5,902 nucleotides of DNA from Promethearchaeota archaeon (GTDB taxonomy: Archaea > Asgardarchaeota > Lokiarchaeia > Sigyniarchaeales > Promethearchaeaceae). Location of the stretch: positions 1-5,902 of the forward strand of contig WJKO01000716.1 of assembly GCA_014729055.1 (NCBI GenBank). The letters run 5' to 3'. Position numbers and translations under genes: made by a program. Of the stretch, positions 1-5,592 are shown piece after piece. Within the stretch, counting starts at the first letter, position 1. Each line of letters opens with the position of its first letter. The notes under the pieces are model-generated. The model made no database searches, was not told the DNA's origin, and worked only from the letters and a program-made list of their open reading frames with translations.

Positions 1-1
1 A

Positions 2-745
2 ATTAAAAGCTGTGACGCACGGAGTTTCAATATTCTTGATACGTTTTTTTCAGCTTATGGTTATAAGGACATTTATTATTTTAACAAGAGAAATAATACA
101 ATTTTAATCGGTTTAGCATGCAATCAACCGTTAAATACATGTTTTTGTACTGCATTAGGTGGAGAACCTCATTCAGAAGAAGGATTAGATGGATTATTAG
201 TGGAATTAGAAAACCACTATTTGTATAAACCAATAACGGAAAAAGGTAATAAACTGCTAAGTTCCATGAAAGGTTTTAAGAATGCAACACCGAAGGATAT
301 TAAAAAAATGGAAAATCTAGCAAATTCTGCACACAACGCTATTAAAACAAACATAGATATAACAAATATTGACAAGGTTCTTGATAATGAATTTGAAAAT
401 AATATATTTGAGAAAATAAGTAAGACTTGTTTACAATGTGGGGCGTGTTCTTTTAATTGCCCTACTTGCCATTGTTTTGATGTTATTGATGAAAATGATC
501 GAAATAGTGGCAAAAGAATAAGGATTTGGGATACATGCCAGTTTCCACTGTTTACTAAACATGGATCTGGACATAATCCCCGTCATGTCGATAAACAACG
601 AACAAGACAGCGAATATTCCACAAATTCAATTATTATATTAAAAATTATGACTTAGTCGGTTGTGTTGGTTGTGGACGGTGTATTAAAGTCTGTCCTGCG
701 GGACAAGATATTAGATCTACTATTAAGGTAATAATTCAAAAATAA
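2..745 (+). CDS. HydB/AsrA-like iron-sulfur protein (sulfhydrogenase beta subunit family), 5' end cut by the window edge
   Basis: Electron-transfer subunit carrying two [4Fe-4S] clusters, probably cytoplasmic, passing electrons between a flavoprotein partner (the next gene) and a catalytic module not in this window. The frame is open from base 2, so the gene begins upstream. A GTG at 200 is internal, because the in-frame residues before it match the family: SCDAR at the very start, then ACNQPLNTCFC and GGEP around 115-170, recalling the CD and CFC motifs of HydB proteins. The first cluster motif CLQCGACSFNCP (Cx2Cx2Cx3CP) is at about 428-463, followed by TCHCFDV. WDTCQF and a GHN motif follow. 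The second cluster motif CVGCGRCIKVCP is at about 662-697, close to the C-terminus. The 247 visible residues are the C-terminal part of a protein usually about 330-370 long. It lies 24 bp before its HydG-like partner. Family assignment is firm. Whether it serves a hydrogenase, a sulfite-reductase-like enzyme or a Hdr/Flx-type complex cannot be told from here. Confidence 0.88.
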   Translation: MKSCDARSFNILDTFFSAYGYKDIYYFNKRNNTILIGLACNQPLNTCFCTALGGEPHSEEGLDGLLVELENHYLYKPITEKGNKLLSSMKGFKNATPKDIKKMENLANSAHNAIKTNIDITNIDKVLDNEFENNIFEKISKTCLQCGACSFNCPTCHCFDVIDENDRNSGKRIRIWDTCQFPLFTKHGSGHNPRHVDKQRTRQRIFHKFNYYIKNYDLVGCVGCGRCIKVCPAGQDIRSTIKVIIQK

Positions 746-756
746 AGTAAGAATAA

Positions 757-763
757 AGTGAGA
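757..763 (+). promoter_or_regulatory. Weak Shine-Dalgarno-like site for the HydG-like gene
   Basis: AGTGAGA contains GTGA, part of the archaeal GGAGGTGA consensus, about 7 bases before the ATG at 770. It favours ATG 770 over the GTG at 758, because that GTG lies inside the putative ribosome binding site and has no such motif of its own. Confidence 0.35.
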
Positions 764-769
764 GAGAGA

Positions 770-1627
770 ATGAAAGCAAAATCTGAACCAAAGAATCCGT
801 ATTTACCTAAACTACTTAAGATTGTTGATATCGAAACTGAAAATGAAGTAAATGACTTAAAGACATTTAAATTTAAATTCATACAAGAAAAAGACGAAAA
901 CGAATTTAATTATTTACCAGGCCAGTTTGCAGAGCTTTCGGTATTTGGTTTTGGGGAAAGTCCGATAGGAATTGCTTCATCCCCAACAGAAGAAGGATAT
1001 CTTCTGTTTACCGTGAAGAAGGTAGGAAAAGTAACAACAGAACTACATAACGCTAAATCTGGAGCCCAAATCGGTATAAGAGGTCCGTTTGGTAATGGTT
1101 GGCCGATAGAACGAATGAAAGGAAAAAACATTGTTATTATTGGAGGCGGATTTGCATTTACTACCCAACGGTCTTTGATTAAATACATTTTGGATGAAAA
1201 AAATCGGAAAGATTTTGGTGACTTGACCGTTATATATGGGGCACGAGGACCAAAGGAATTATGTTACAATGAAGACTTAAAAAGATGGGAGGATATGGAC
1301 GGAATAAACCTTATTCTAACTGTTGATAAAGGAAATGATAATTGGACAAAGAATGTCGGATATGTGCCAACTATCACCAAGAATATAGCTCCTAGCTCAG
1401 AAAATGCAATTGCCTCTGTTTGTGGTCCTCCTATTATGATTAAGTTTACGATTCCTGTCCTTAAAGAACTCGGTTTTACGGATGAAAATATTTTACTTTC
1501 TCTTGAAAATCGAATGAAGTGTGGAATTGGAAAATGTGGACATTGCAATGTTGGTGATAAATTCGTGTGTGTAGACGGACCAGTATTTACTCAAGCACAA
1601 TTAAAAGATCTACCAAAAGAATATTAG
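770..1627 (+). CDS. HydG/AsrB-like FAD/NAD(P)-binding oxidoreductase (sulfhydrogenase gamma subunit family)
   Basis: Flavoprotein of the ferredoxin-NADP reductase fold that exchanges electrons between NAD(P)H, FAD and a [2Fe-2S] cluster. It is probably the diaphorase partner of the preceding Fe-S subunit. Numbered from ATG 770 (285 aa), the FAD domain shows PGQF (50-53) and SPIGIASSP (64-72), which stands where FNR-type enzymes have RxYS, then RGPFGNGWP (104-112). The nucleotide domain has IIGGGFAFTT (123-132) and VCGPPIM (217-223). The C-terminal [2Fe-2S] site has Cys 251, 256, 259 and 267 (Cx4Cx2Cx7C) followed by VDGPVF. This short last spacing matches HydG/AsrB better than PyrK of dihydroorotate dehydrogenase, where it is longer. 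The GGGFAFTT stretch departs from the commoner GGGxGxAP nucleotide-binding motif. An in-frame GTG at 758 would add four residues. ATG 770 was chosen for its upstream GTGA. NADH versus NADPH preference cannot be decided by eye. Confidence 0.9.
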   Translation: MKAKSEPKNPYLPKLLKIVDIETENEVNDLKTFKFKFIQEKDENEFNYLPGQFAELSVFGFGESPIGIASSPTEEGYLLFTVKKVGKVTTELHNAKSGAQIGIRGPFGNGWPIERMKGKNIVIIGGGFAFTTQRSLIKYILDEKNRKDFGDLTVIYGARGPKELCYNEDLKRWEDMDGINLILTVDKGNDNWTKNVGYVPTITKNIAPSSENAIASVCGPPIMIKFTIPVLKELGFTDENILLSLENRMKCGIGKCGHCNVGDKFVCVDGPVFTQAQLKDLPKEY

Positions 1628-1661
1628 AGATATTTTTATTCAGAGTGAAGCTAGTATTTTT

Positions 1662-2600
1662 ATGGGAGACAAATTAACAAAGCAAAGTTTCAAACAAAAG
1701 TTAGCAAACTTTTATATGATGTTAGATTTTGAATCGCAATACGCACAGATCTTTATATTTTTTATTACGTGGGGTATATGTTTCGGCATTGGCTATCTGT
1801 TTAGTGGATTCACATTCTCAATCTCGTTTTGGATTTCTGAAATCGACGAATTAGTATCAGTAGAGTTTAAAGTTCGTGATATTTTAGATTTACTGCTTAT
1901 AAACTTAGTTTATCCTCTCTTCGCTATAAAGACTAGAAATTTAGTCAAATTAGACTCAATTACATCTAACAATCAAACACCTCATAAGAAAACTGATACA
2001 ATTCTCACTTCAAAATTCACAAAATCAGATTATGTTTATTATTTCTTCCTCTCTGTGTTTATCTTTGGGAATACTTCCCATGTTTTAGTTAATCGAATTT
2101 CGGCTATGTATAGGCATATGGATTATAATAACATCTTTACCGAGTTATTTCATTTGACGTACTTCTGGGACGAATATTTTGGTCATTTAGGAATTGCTAT
2201 TGGAATTTATGGGATGGCTATGCTCAATTTTAAGAAACAAATTCATCTAAAATGCCGTAAGCTTCGCAAGGACGAATGGTTCTGGCTCTGGATTTTCGGG
2301 ATAGGTTTTGGTCCAGTATTTTGCGGGGCTATGTTGGAAGGACAAGCAGTATTTCCTTTTCTAATCTTCTTTATATCTCTCCTCTTAATTATATTGGTAC
2401 ATATTAGAAAGCAAAGAAACAAAAGAGAAGAACAAAAAGAAAAGAGTATTACAGCGTGGAAATTATCAGATCATCCAATTATCTTCTTTTATATTTTAAT
2501 GGCTGTTGGTTTTATTGCCGCGGCGATAGTTTTTGGATTTATTTACGGGATGAAACCTTATTATCCCTTTTTTGTTCAATTCGGTGGGGATGTGTGGTAA
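1662..2600 (+). CDS. Seven-helix integral membrane protein of unknown function, third gene of the redox operon
   Basis: I do not recognise this 312-aa protein. By hydrophobicity it has about seven membrane segments, near residues 26-48, 73-89, 122-143, 165-188, 206-224, 228-247 and 271-296. A short polar loop lies at about 98-121 and a strongly basic, charged loop (KQRNKREEQKEK) at 250-261. No signal peptide, heme-binding CxxCH, Fe-S or quinone-site motif is evident. Polar residues cluster at or near membrane segments: His140 in GNTSH, then His164, Asp170, Glu171 and His175 in FHLTYFWDEYFGH, and Glu226 in CGAMLEGQ. Such a His/Asp-Glu/His arrangement could bind a metal or heme. It loosely recalls CREST-type seven-helix metal hydrolases, but I would not assign it there. 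It starts 34 bp after the HydG-like stop and ends 7 bp before the next gene, so it is probably cotranscribed. A membrane anchor or quinone-linked partner of the redox pair is possible. An unrelated membrane enzyme is equally open. Confidence 0.8.
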   Translation: MGDKLTKQSFKQKLANFYMMLDFESQYAQIFIFFITWGICFGIGYLFSGFTFSISFWISEIDELVSVEFKVRDILDLLLINLVYPLFAIKTRNLVKLDSITSNNQTPHKKTDTILTSKFTKSDYVYYFFLSVFIFGNTSHVLVNRISAMYRHMDYNNIFTELFHLTYFWDEYFGHLGIAIGIYGMAMLNFKKQIHLKCRKLRKDEWFWLWIFGIGFGPVFCGAMLEGQAVFPFLIFFISLLLIILVHIRKQRNKREEQKEKSITAWKLSDHPIIFFYILMAVGFIAAAIVFGFIYGMKPYYPFFVQFGGDVW

Positions 2601-2607
2601 AAAGAAG

Positions 2608-3312
2608 ATGACAGAATCCCTCATCATTTTTGATGTCGATAATACTTTAATCAAATATAAAGAAGGATTAGACTTTTTTGATAATATTTTGATTGAAGCA
2701 CTTAAAGAGCATAACATTGCAATACCTTCTGATAAGGAGAGATTAACGATATGGCAGTCTGGCAAAGACTATCCATTGATATTCGAACGTTGGGGAATAG
2801 AAGGAGAGAAAATACTTGAGTTTTGGAAAACATTTGATAAACTTGATACTGAAATTAGAAAGGAAATGACCTTGACTAAGCAAATAGTTCCTAATGATCA
2901 TGTTTATGAAGTTTTAGAGCAACTTTCAGATGGGGGATTTCAATTGGCTGCGCTTTCTAATAGCAATCAGCCCATCACTGAATTTTTTCTTAAGTATTTT
3001 AAATTAAAAAAATTTTTTGTTGCAGTGCGTGGATTATCTCCAGAAAAGCATCCTCTTGATTGTAAACCAGAAATCAATAACTATATAAAGTTAATTAACT
3101 CAATGGGATTCGATGATTCGTCAAATGATGTTTATATCGTTGGAGATTCATATACCGACATATTGCTCGCTAAACGTGTGAACGCAAGAGCATTTTTATT
3201 AAATCCAAATTACGAAATTCTAACTAGAATTAAACAGGCATTATCTGGCTTTGATTATAAAGTAATTGACTCTCTGAGAGCATTACTACAAATTCTAATG
3301 CCATCAAATTAG
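2608..3312 (+). CDS. HAD-superfamily hydrolase (phosphatase, subfamily IA-like)
   Basis: Probable cytoplasmic Mg2+-dependent phosphatase using an aspartyl-phosphate intermediate. The substrate is unknown. All four HAD motifs are visible in the 234-aa product. Motif I is FDVDNTL, with nucleophile Asp9 and acid/base Asp11. Motif II is ALSNSN, with Ser117. Motif III is Lys153 in CKPE. Motif IV is VGDSYTD, with Asp180 and Asp184. A helical cap of roughly 75 residues lies between motifs I and II, as in type C1 (phosphoglycolate-phosphatase-like) members. ATG 2608 was chosen because it places the nucleophile at residue 9, normal for the family, 7 bp after the upstream stop. In-frame ATG 2590 and TTG 2572 would overlap the membrane-protein gene by 11 or 29 bp and add poorly conserved-looking residues. 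A GGTGGGG at 2583-2589 might assist initiation. The spacing implies cotranscription with the redox genes, but nothing in the sequence says what it dephosphorylates. Confidence 0.87.
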   Translation: MTESLIIFDVDNTLIKYKEGLDFFDNILIEALKEHNIAIPSDKERLTIWQSGKDYPLIFERWGIEGEKILEFWKTFDKLDTEIRKEMTLTKQIVPNDHVYEVLEQLSDGGFQLAALSNSNQPITEFFLKYFKLKKFFVAVRGLSPEKHPLDCKPEINNYIKLINSMGFDDSSNDVYIVGDSYTDILLAKRVNARAFLLNPNYEILTRIKQALSGFDYKVIDSLRALLQILMPSN

Positions 3313-3361
3313 AAAAATATGTCAAAAGTAGTCAATGGTCATTTAATCGGTTAAGATTAAC

Positions 3362-3387
3362 ATAAAATAAGAAAATAAAAGGAAAAA
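3362..3387 (-). terminator. Oligo-T termination region after the ubiquitin-like gene
   Basis: Read on the - strand, this stretch 56-81 bases past the ubiquitin-like stop is a series of T runs (T5, T4, T4, T4) with no GC-rich hairpin. Archaeal RNA polymerase terminates at such oligo-T tracts. A T6 run at 3395-3400 on the + strand could do the same for the four-gene + strand unit, so the two convergent transcripts would overlap slightly. The assignment rests on base composition only, and T runs are common in AT-rich DNA. Confidence 0.35.
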
Positions 3388-3442
3388 TGATTGATTTTTT
3401 AAGTTGCTATTAAATTTCAAATCAATTTTACTTACGTAGCGG

Positions 3443-3694
3443 TTATCCACCAGCTTGGGTCGCCATAACGGTAATAACGTCTTTCTTTGGGTTGATACCC
3501 ACTTTTGCAAACTTTAAGTTATCCGGAAGTACTTTACCCTTAAAAATAAACTGAATAGCAAGAATTGGGTTAAGCTTATACTCTTTCTGGACGGTTTTCT
3601 TAATTTCCGCAATAGTTTGATTTGGATCAACTTCAATAAGTTTAATGGCTTGGTCTGGTGGGACACCAGTTAGACGAAATCTGTATTGAACCAT
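3443..3694 (-). CDS. Ubiquitin-like beta-grasp protein ending in a bare Gly-Gly
   Basis: Small protein modifier candidate of 83 aa, close to the 76 of ubiquitin. An N-terminal beta hairpin region (1-22) is followed by TIAEIKKTVQKEY (27-39), which aligns with the ubiquitin helix beginning TIENVK. Then comes QFIFKGKVLPDNL (48-60), which aligns with the ubiquitin IFAGKQLEDGRTL segment, and the chain ends TQAGG. In this alignment Ile50 matches ubiquitin Ile44, and Lys54 matches Lys48, the residue used for degradative chains. Lys32 matches Lys27. The C-terminal Gly-Gly is followed directly by TAA, so no protease would be needed before activation by an E1. Ubiquitin Arg72 and Arg74 are replaced by Thr79 and Ala81. 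A SAMP/Urm1- or MoaD-like sulfur carrier also ends in GG, but the IFKGKVL match and helix register favour the ubiquitin branch. No E1, E2, RING or JAMM gene is in the window. Start ATG has AGAAGGT 7 bases upstream. Confidence 0.85.
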   Translation of the reverse strand: MVQYRFRLTGVPPDQAIKLIEVDPNQTIAEIKKTVQKEYKLNPILAIQFIFKGKVLPDNLKFAKVGINPKKDVITVMATQAGG

Positions 3695-3701
3695 ATTTTT
3701 A

Positions 3702-3708
3702 ACCTTCT
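3702..3708 (-). promoter_or_regulatory. Shine-Dalgarno site of the ubiquitin-like gene
   Basis: On the - strand AGAAGGT lies 7 bases before the ATG at 3694. It shares the AGGT core with the archaeal GGAGGTGA consensus and supports this start. Confidence 0.5.
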
Positions 3709-3710
3709 TT

Positions 3711-3728
3711 TATTTTTTCTATTTTTTC
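3711..3728. repeat. Tandem 9-bp repeat in the ubiquitin-like gene leader
   Basis: TATTTTTTC occurs twice in perfect tandem on the + strand. Read in the direction of the ubiquitin-like gene it gives an A-rich leader (GAAAAAATA twice) between the TATA-like element and the ribosome binding site, roughly where transcription should start. On the + strand the T6 runs could also stop read-through toward the winged-helix gene. Confidence 0.5.
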
Positions 3729-3741
3729 TTAAACCCGACAG

Positions 3742-3750
3742 AATATATAT
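3742..3750 (-). promoter_or_regulatory. TATA-like element for the ubiquitin-like gene
   Basis: On the - strand ATATATATT, preceded by TTTTTGGTA, lies about 48-56 bases before the ATG. Archaeal initiation about 25 bases downstream would give a leader of roughly 25-30 nt containing the Shine-Dalgarno site. AT richness makes TATA-like strings common, so the position carries more weight than the sequence. Confidence 0.45.
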
Positions 3751-3770
3751 TACCAAAAAGGATCAAAATT

Positions 3771-3891
3771 ACTAATGTAAAAGATATATTTCTGCGTTTT
3801 TTACTATGTTAAAATAAATGTCAAATATATTTAAATTTCTGGTATATTAATTGATCATAGTGTATAGAGAATATACCAAACTTACATTAGT
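3771..3891. repeat. Long-range 10-bp inverted repeat linking the two divergent promoters
   Basis: ACTAATGTAA at 3771-3780 is the exact reverse complement of TTACATTAGT at 3882-3891. The left copy sits about 20 bp upstream of the TATA-like element of the ubiquitin-like gene. The right copy overlaps the dyad around the TATA-like element of the winged-helix gene. This is what one would expect of a shared regulator binding site, though the AT-rich background makes chance matches easier. Confidence 0.5.
3840..3878. repeat. 9-bp inverted repeat in the divergent intergenic region
   Basis: TGGTATATT (3840-3848) and AATATACCA (3870-3878) are perfect reverse complements separated by 21 bp. Their centres are 30 bp apart, close to three helical turns, so two protein dimers or half-sites would face the same side of the DNA. 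It lies upstream of the + strand TATA-like element. Confidence 0.5.
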
Positions 3892-3915
3892 GTGAATACT
3901 ATATTATACACTAAT
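3886..3915. repeat. Operator-like 8-bp inverted repeat bracketing the winged-helix gene TATA-like element
   Basis: ATTAGTGT (3886-3893) and ACACTAAT (3908-3915) are perfect reverse complements with a 14-bp spacer. Arm centres are 22 bp apart, about two helical turns. The spacer contains the TATA-like element of the winged-helix gene, so a bound protein would block TBP. The core ACTAAT recurs at 3771-3776. Confidence 0.55.
3900..3907 (+). promoter_or_regulatory. TATA-like element for the winged-helix/zinc-ribbon gene
   Basis: TATATTAT is centred about 54 bases before the ATG at 3957, implying a leader of roughly 25-30 nt. No clear Shine-Dalgarno precedes the ATG. An AAATATATTT at 3823-3832 is another TATA-like string but would give a leader of about 100 nt. 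Confidence 0.4.
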
Positions 3916-3956
3916 CAGATAGCCAAACATGGGCGAAAGTAAATAAATTTTACAGA

Positions 3957-5576
3957 ATGATTGAAATGGATCTTAAAAAGCTTAATATGTTGGATAGTTC
4001 TGCTAAGATAGTCTATGTTTTAGACGAATATGGAACATCGACCTTTTCTCAAGTAGTTGAACTAACGAATATGAGCCGCAATACCGTATCCAAATACTTG
4101 AAAGAATTAATGGAAAAAAATGATATAAAGAAGGAAATTATTAGCAGAGCTAATAAACGTGATTTAATGGGTTATTCATTAACAGAGCAAGGAAAAAGCT
4201 TACTGAGATCTGAATTATTTGAAAATATAGAGAATAGATGGTTAACCTCCCTTACAGAACGGACAGAGGCAGTTGATCATTTACGAACTAAGAATCTAAT
4301 TTCACAATCTGCTTATGATTCGAAAAAAACATATTTGACACAAATTGAAGATGCTTTTTTTAATTTACTAAACAATGCACTTAACATTTTGGAGTTTGGC
4401 GGACAAGAGTTGGGTGCGATTAATCTTTTGGTGGCAGAAATTGGAAATTTGGCTTCAAAATTTGGTGAACAATTTTTCACACTCCCCCCTAGTTTAGAAT
4501 TGCATCTCGCTATAATATTCATTTTTTTTAATTCAATTGATAATCCGCAATTCCATTTTACAGAAGATTACTTCATCAGTACATTTGGACAAGCAATAGA
4601 TTCTTTTAAGAATGTTAGCAATAAAATGAATGACATTCGAAAGGAAATCTTAGATAACGTTAATAATCAAGAGAATTTGCATGAATTTGAATTAATTATA
4701 GAAAAACAAGTTCAAAACATCGAAACTGAAGTATTTAATGAATCCATTTATACAGAAGCATTACAAGAATTAAAATCCGAATTGTCCGAAGACTTCAGAA
4801 AAAATAGATCAAATCCGAACCTATTGAATAATTCATCGAATGACTCATCGATTAGCAAGAAGAATCCTGAAAAAAAACCAGAACCATTATTAGAAGCTTA
4901 CAAGGATTTATATAGACACTATATCTCAAAAAAACACAGTTTGCTAAATGAATTACATGAACATATTAACACGCTTATCTCTGGAAATTATGGTATACAC
5001 TCATTTTTAGCAGGCGGCGAGCAACATTTCTTCCATGATTATGATTTAGTCGGATCTTTCCTTAATAGACGAGTTAATGATGCTTTAACTGAAGAATTAA
5101 TAAATAAAGAGATTTTTGGGATCAAGGAACGCCGCCCATTGATGGAGATAGCGGATGATATTGTGGACCAGATGGTTACTATGCATATTATATGGGACGA
5201 ATCAAAATTTGTGAATATTTTTTGTGATATAGTTCTTACAATGCTATTTCAAAGATCTGAAAAATTAGGATTAAGGAAAGGTAAGAATAAAGATAAATTA
5301 GTGGATTTATCTGAAATTCGCGGATTTTGCCCAAAATGTGGGCATAGAATTTTAACTGAAACAAACGAATGCGAATTTTGTCGATCTACGTTTGAATCTC
5401 ATGAATTAATTTTAAATATTAATAAAGCAAAGCATAAAGCAGCACAATATCAATCAGTGCAATATGTCGAAACAACAAAAACAGATATGACGCTCTTCAC
5501 ACATTGCAAAAAATGTGGAAAACTCGTAGGTAAAACTTGGACTATGTGTCCTATATGTAAAGAAAAACTAAATTAA
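3957..5576 (+). CDS. Winged-helix DNA-binding protein with two C-terminal zinc ribbons; middle region unrecognised
   Basis: Probable transcription regulator of 539 aa. Residues about 10-85 form a MarR/ArsR-like winged helix: a helix at 14-24, a turn region at 28-38 (STFSQVVELTN), a recognition helix MSRNTVSKYLKELMEK (39-54), and a wing leading to YSLTEQGKSLL (73-83). The middle (about 90-450) is mostly helical with no family I can name. It has a hydrophobic stretch at 181-192 that looks buried rather than membrane-spanning, and a polar Asn/Ser/Lys/Pro linker at 283-310. A His-rich patch (His334, 336, 348, 357, 360) is followed by DYD. Two zinc ribbons close the protein: Cys458/461/472/475 and Cys517/520/531/534. 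The gene is divergent from the ubiquitin-like gene across a region rich in inverted repeats, which suggests autoregulation. MarR proteins are usually about 140-160 aa, so the middle and ribbons are large additions. ATG 3966 is an alternative start. DNA binding is likely, and the targets are unknown. Confidence 0.82.
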   Translation: MIEMDLKKLNMLDSSAKIVYVLDEYGTSTFSQVVELTNMSRNTVSKYLKELMEKNDIKKEIISRANKRDLMGYSLTEQGKSLLRSELFENIENRWLTSLTERTEAVDHLRTKNLISQSAYDSKKTYLTQIEDAFFNLLNNALNILEFGGQELGAINLLVAEIGNLASKFGEQFFTLPPSLELHLAIIFIFFNSIDNPQFHFTEDYFISTFGQAIDSFKNVSNKMNDIRKEILDNVNNQENLHEFELIIEKQVQNIETEVFNESIYTEALQELKSELSEDFRKNRSNPNLLNNSSNDSSISKKNPEKKPEPLLEAYKDLYRHYISKKHSLLNELHEHINTLISGNYGIHSFLAGGEQHFFHDYDLVGSFLNRRVNDALTEELINKEIFGIKERRPLMEIADDIVDQMVTMHIIWDESKFVNIFCDIVLTMLFQRSEKLGLRKGKNKDKLVDLSEIRGFCPKCGHRILTETNECEFCRSTFESHELILNINKAKHKAAQYQSVQYVETTKTDMTLFTHCKKCGKLVGKTWTMCPICKEKLN

Positions 5577-5579
5577 AAA
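5563..5579 (-). terminator. Oligo-T terminator candidate for the RAM-domain gene
   Basis: On the - strand, two T5 runs (5579-5575 and 5567-5563) follow the RAM gene stop by 14-30 bases. They overlap the last codons of the convergent winged-helix gene. No hairpin is present, consistent with archaeal oligo-T termination. Composition is the only support. Confidence 0.35.
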
Positions 5580-5592
5580 TATTTAATGCGAA

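Noticed and set aside
217..622. Open frames on the - strand opposite the Fe-S gene (217-513 and 431-622).
   Set aside because: They lie fully antisense to a well-supported conserved gene and show no recognisable domain.
200..745. GTG at 200 as the start of the Fe-S protein.
   Set aside because: The frame continues open to the window edge and the upstream residues match HydB-family motifs, so the GTG is an internal valine codon.
910..1548. Open frames on the - strand opposite the HydG-like gene.
   Set aside because: They mirror the codons of a clearly conserved flavoprotein and have no motifs or ribosome binding sites.
2496..2765. An 89-codon - strand frame across the membrane-protein/HAD junction.
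   Set aside because: It is antisense to two real genes, with no domain or promoter signal.
3343..3360. Stem-loop TTAATC-GGTTAA-GATTAA after the HAD gene as a terminator hairpin.
   Set aside because: A 6-bp AT-rich stem with no T tract directly after it is weak, and archaea do not need hairpins for termination.
3443..3694. Assignment of the 83-aa GG protein as MoaD or ThiS.
   Set aside because: The helix register (TIAEIKK) and IFKGKVL segment match ubiquitin more closely, and no molybdopterin or thiamine genes are nearby. Not fully excluded without a profile search.
3823..3832. Palindrome AAATATATTT as a promoter for the winged-helix gene.
   Set aside because: It would require a leader of about 100 nt, and the element at 3900-3907 is better placed. 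Short AT palindromes are expected in this DNA.
3929..3946. Five-codon mini-ORF (ATG GGC GAA AGT AAA TAA) just before the winged-helix gene, as a regulatory leader peptide.
   Set aside because: It is very short, lacks a ribosome binding site and sits at about the predicted transcript start, so it is most likely chance.
4313..4522. A 69-codon - strand frame inside the winged-helix gene.
   Set aside because: It is an antisense shadow of the helical middle region with no supporting features.
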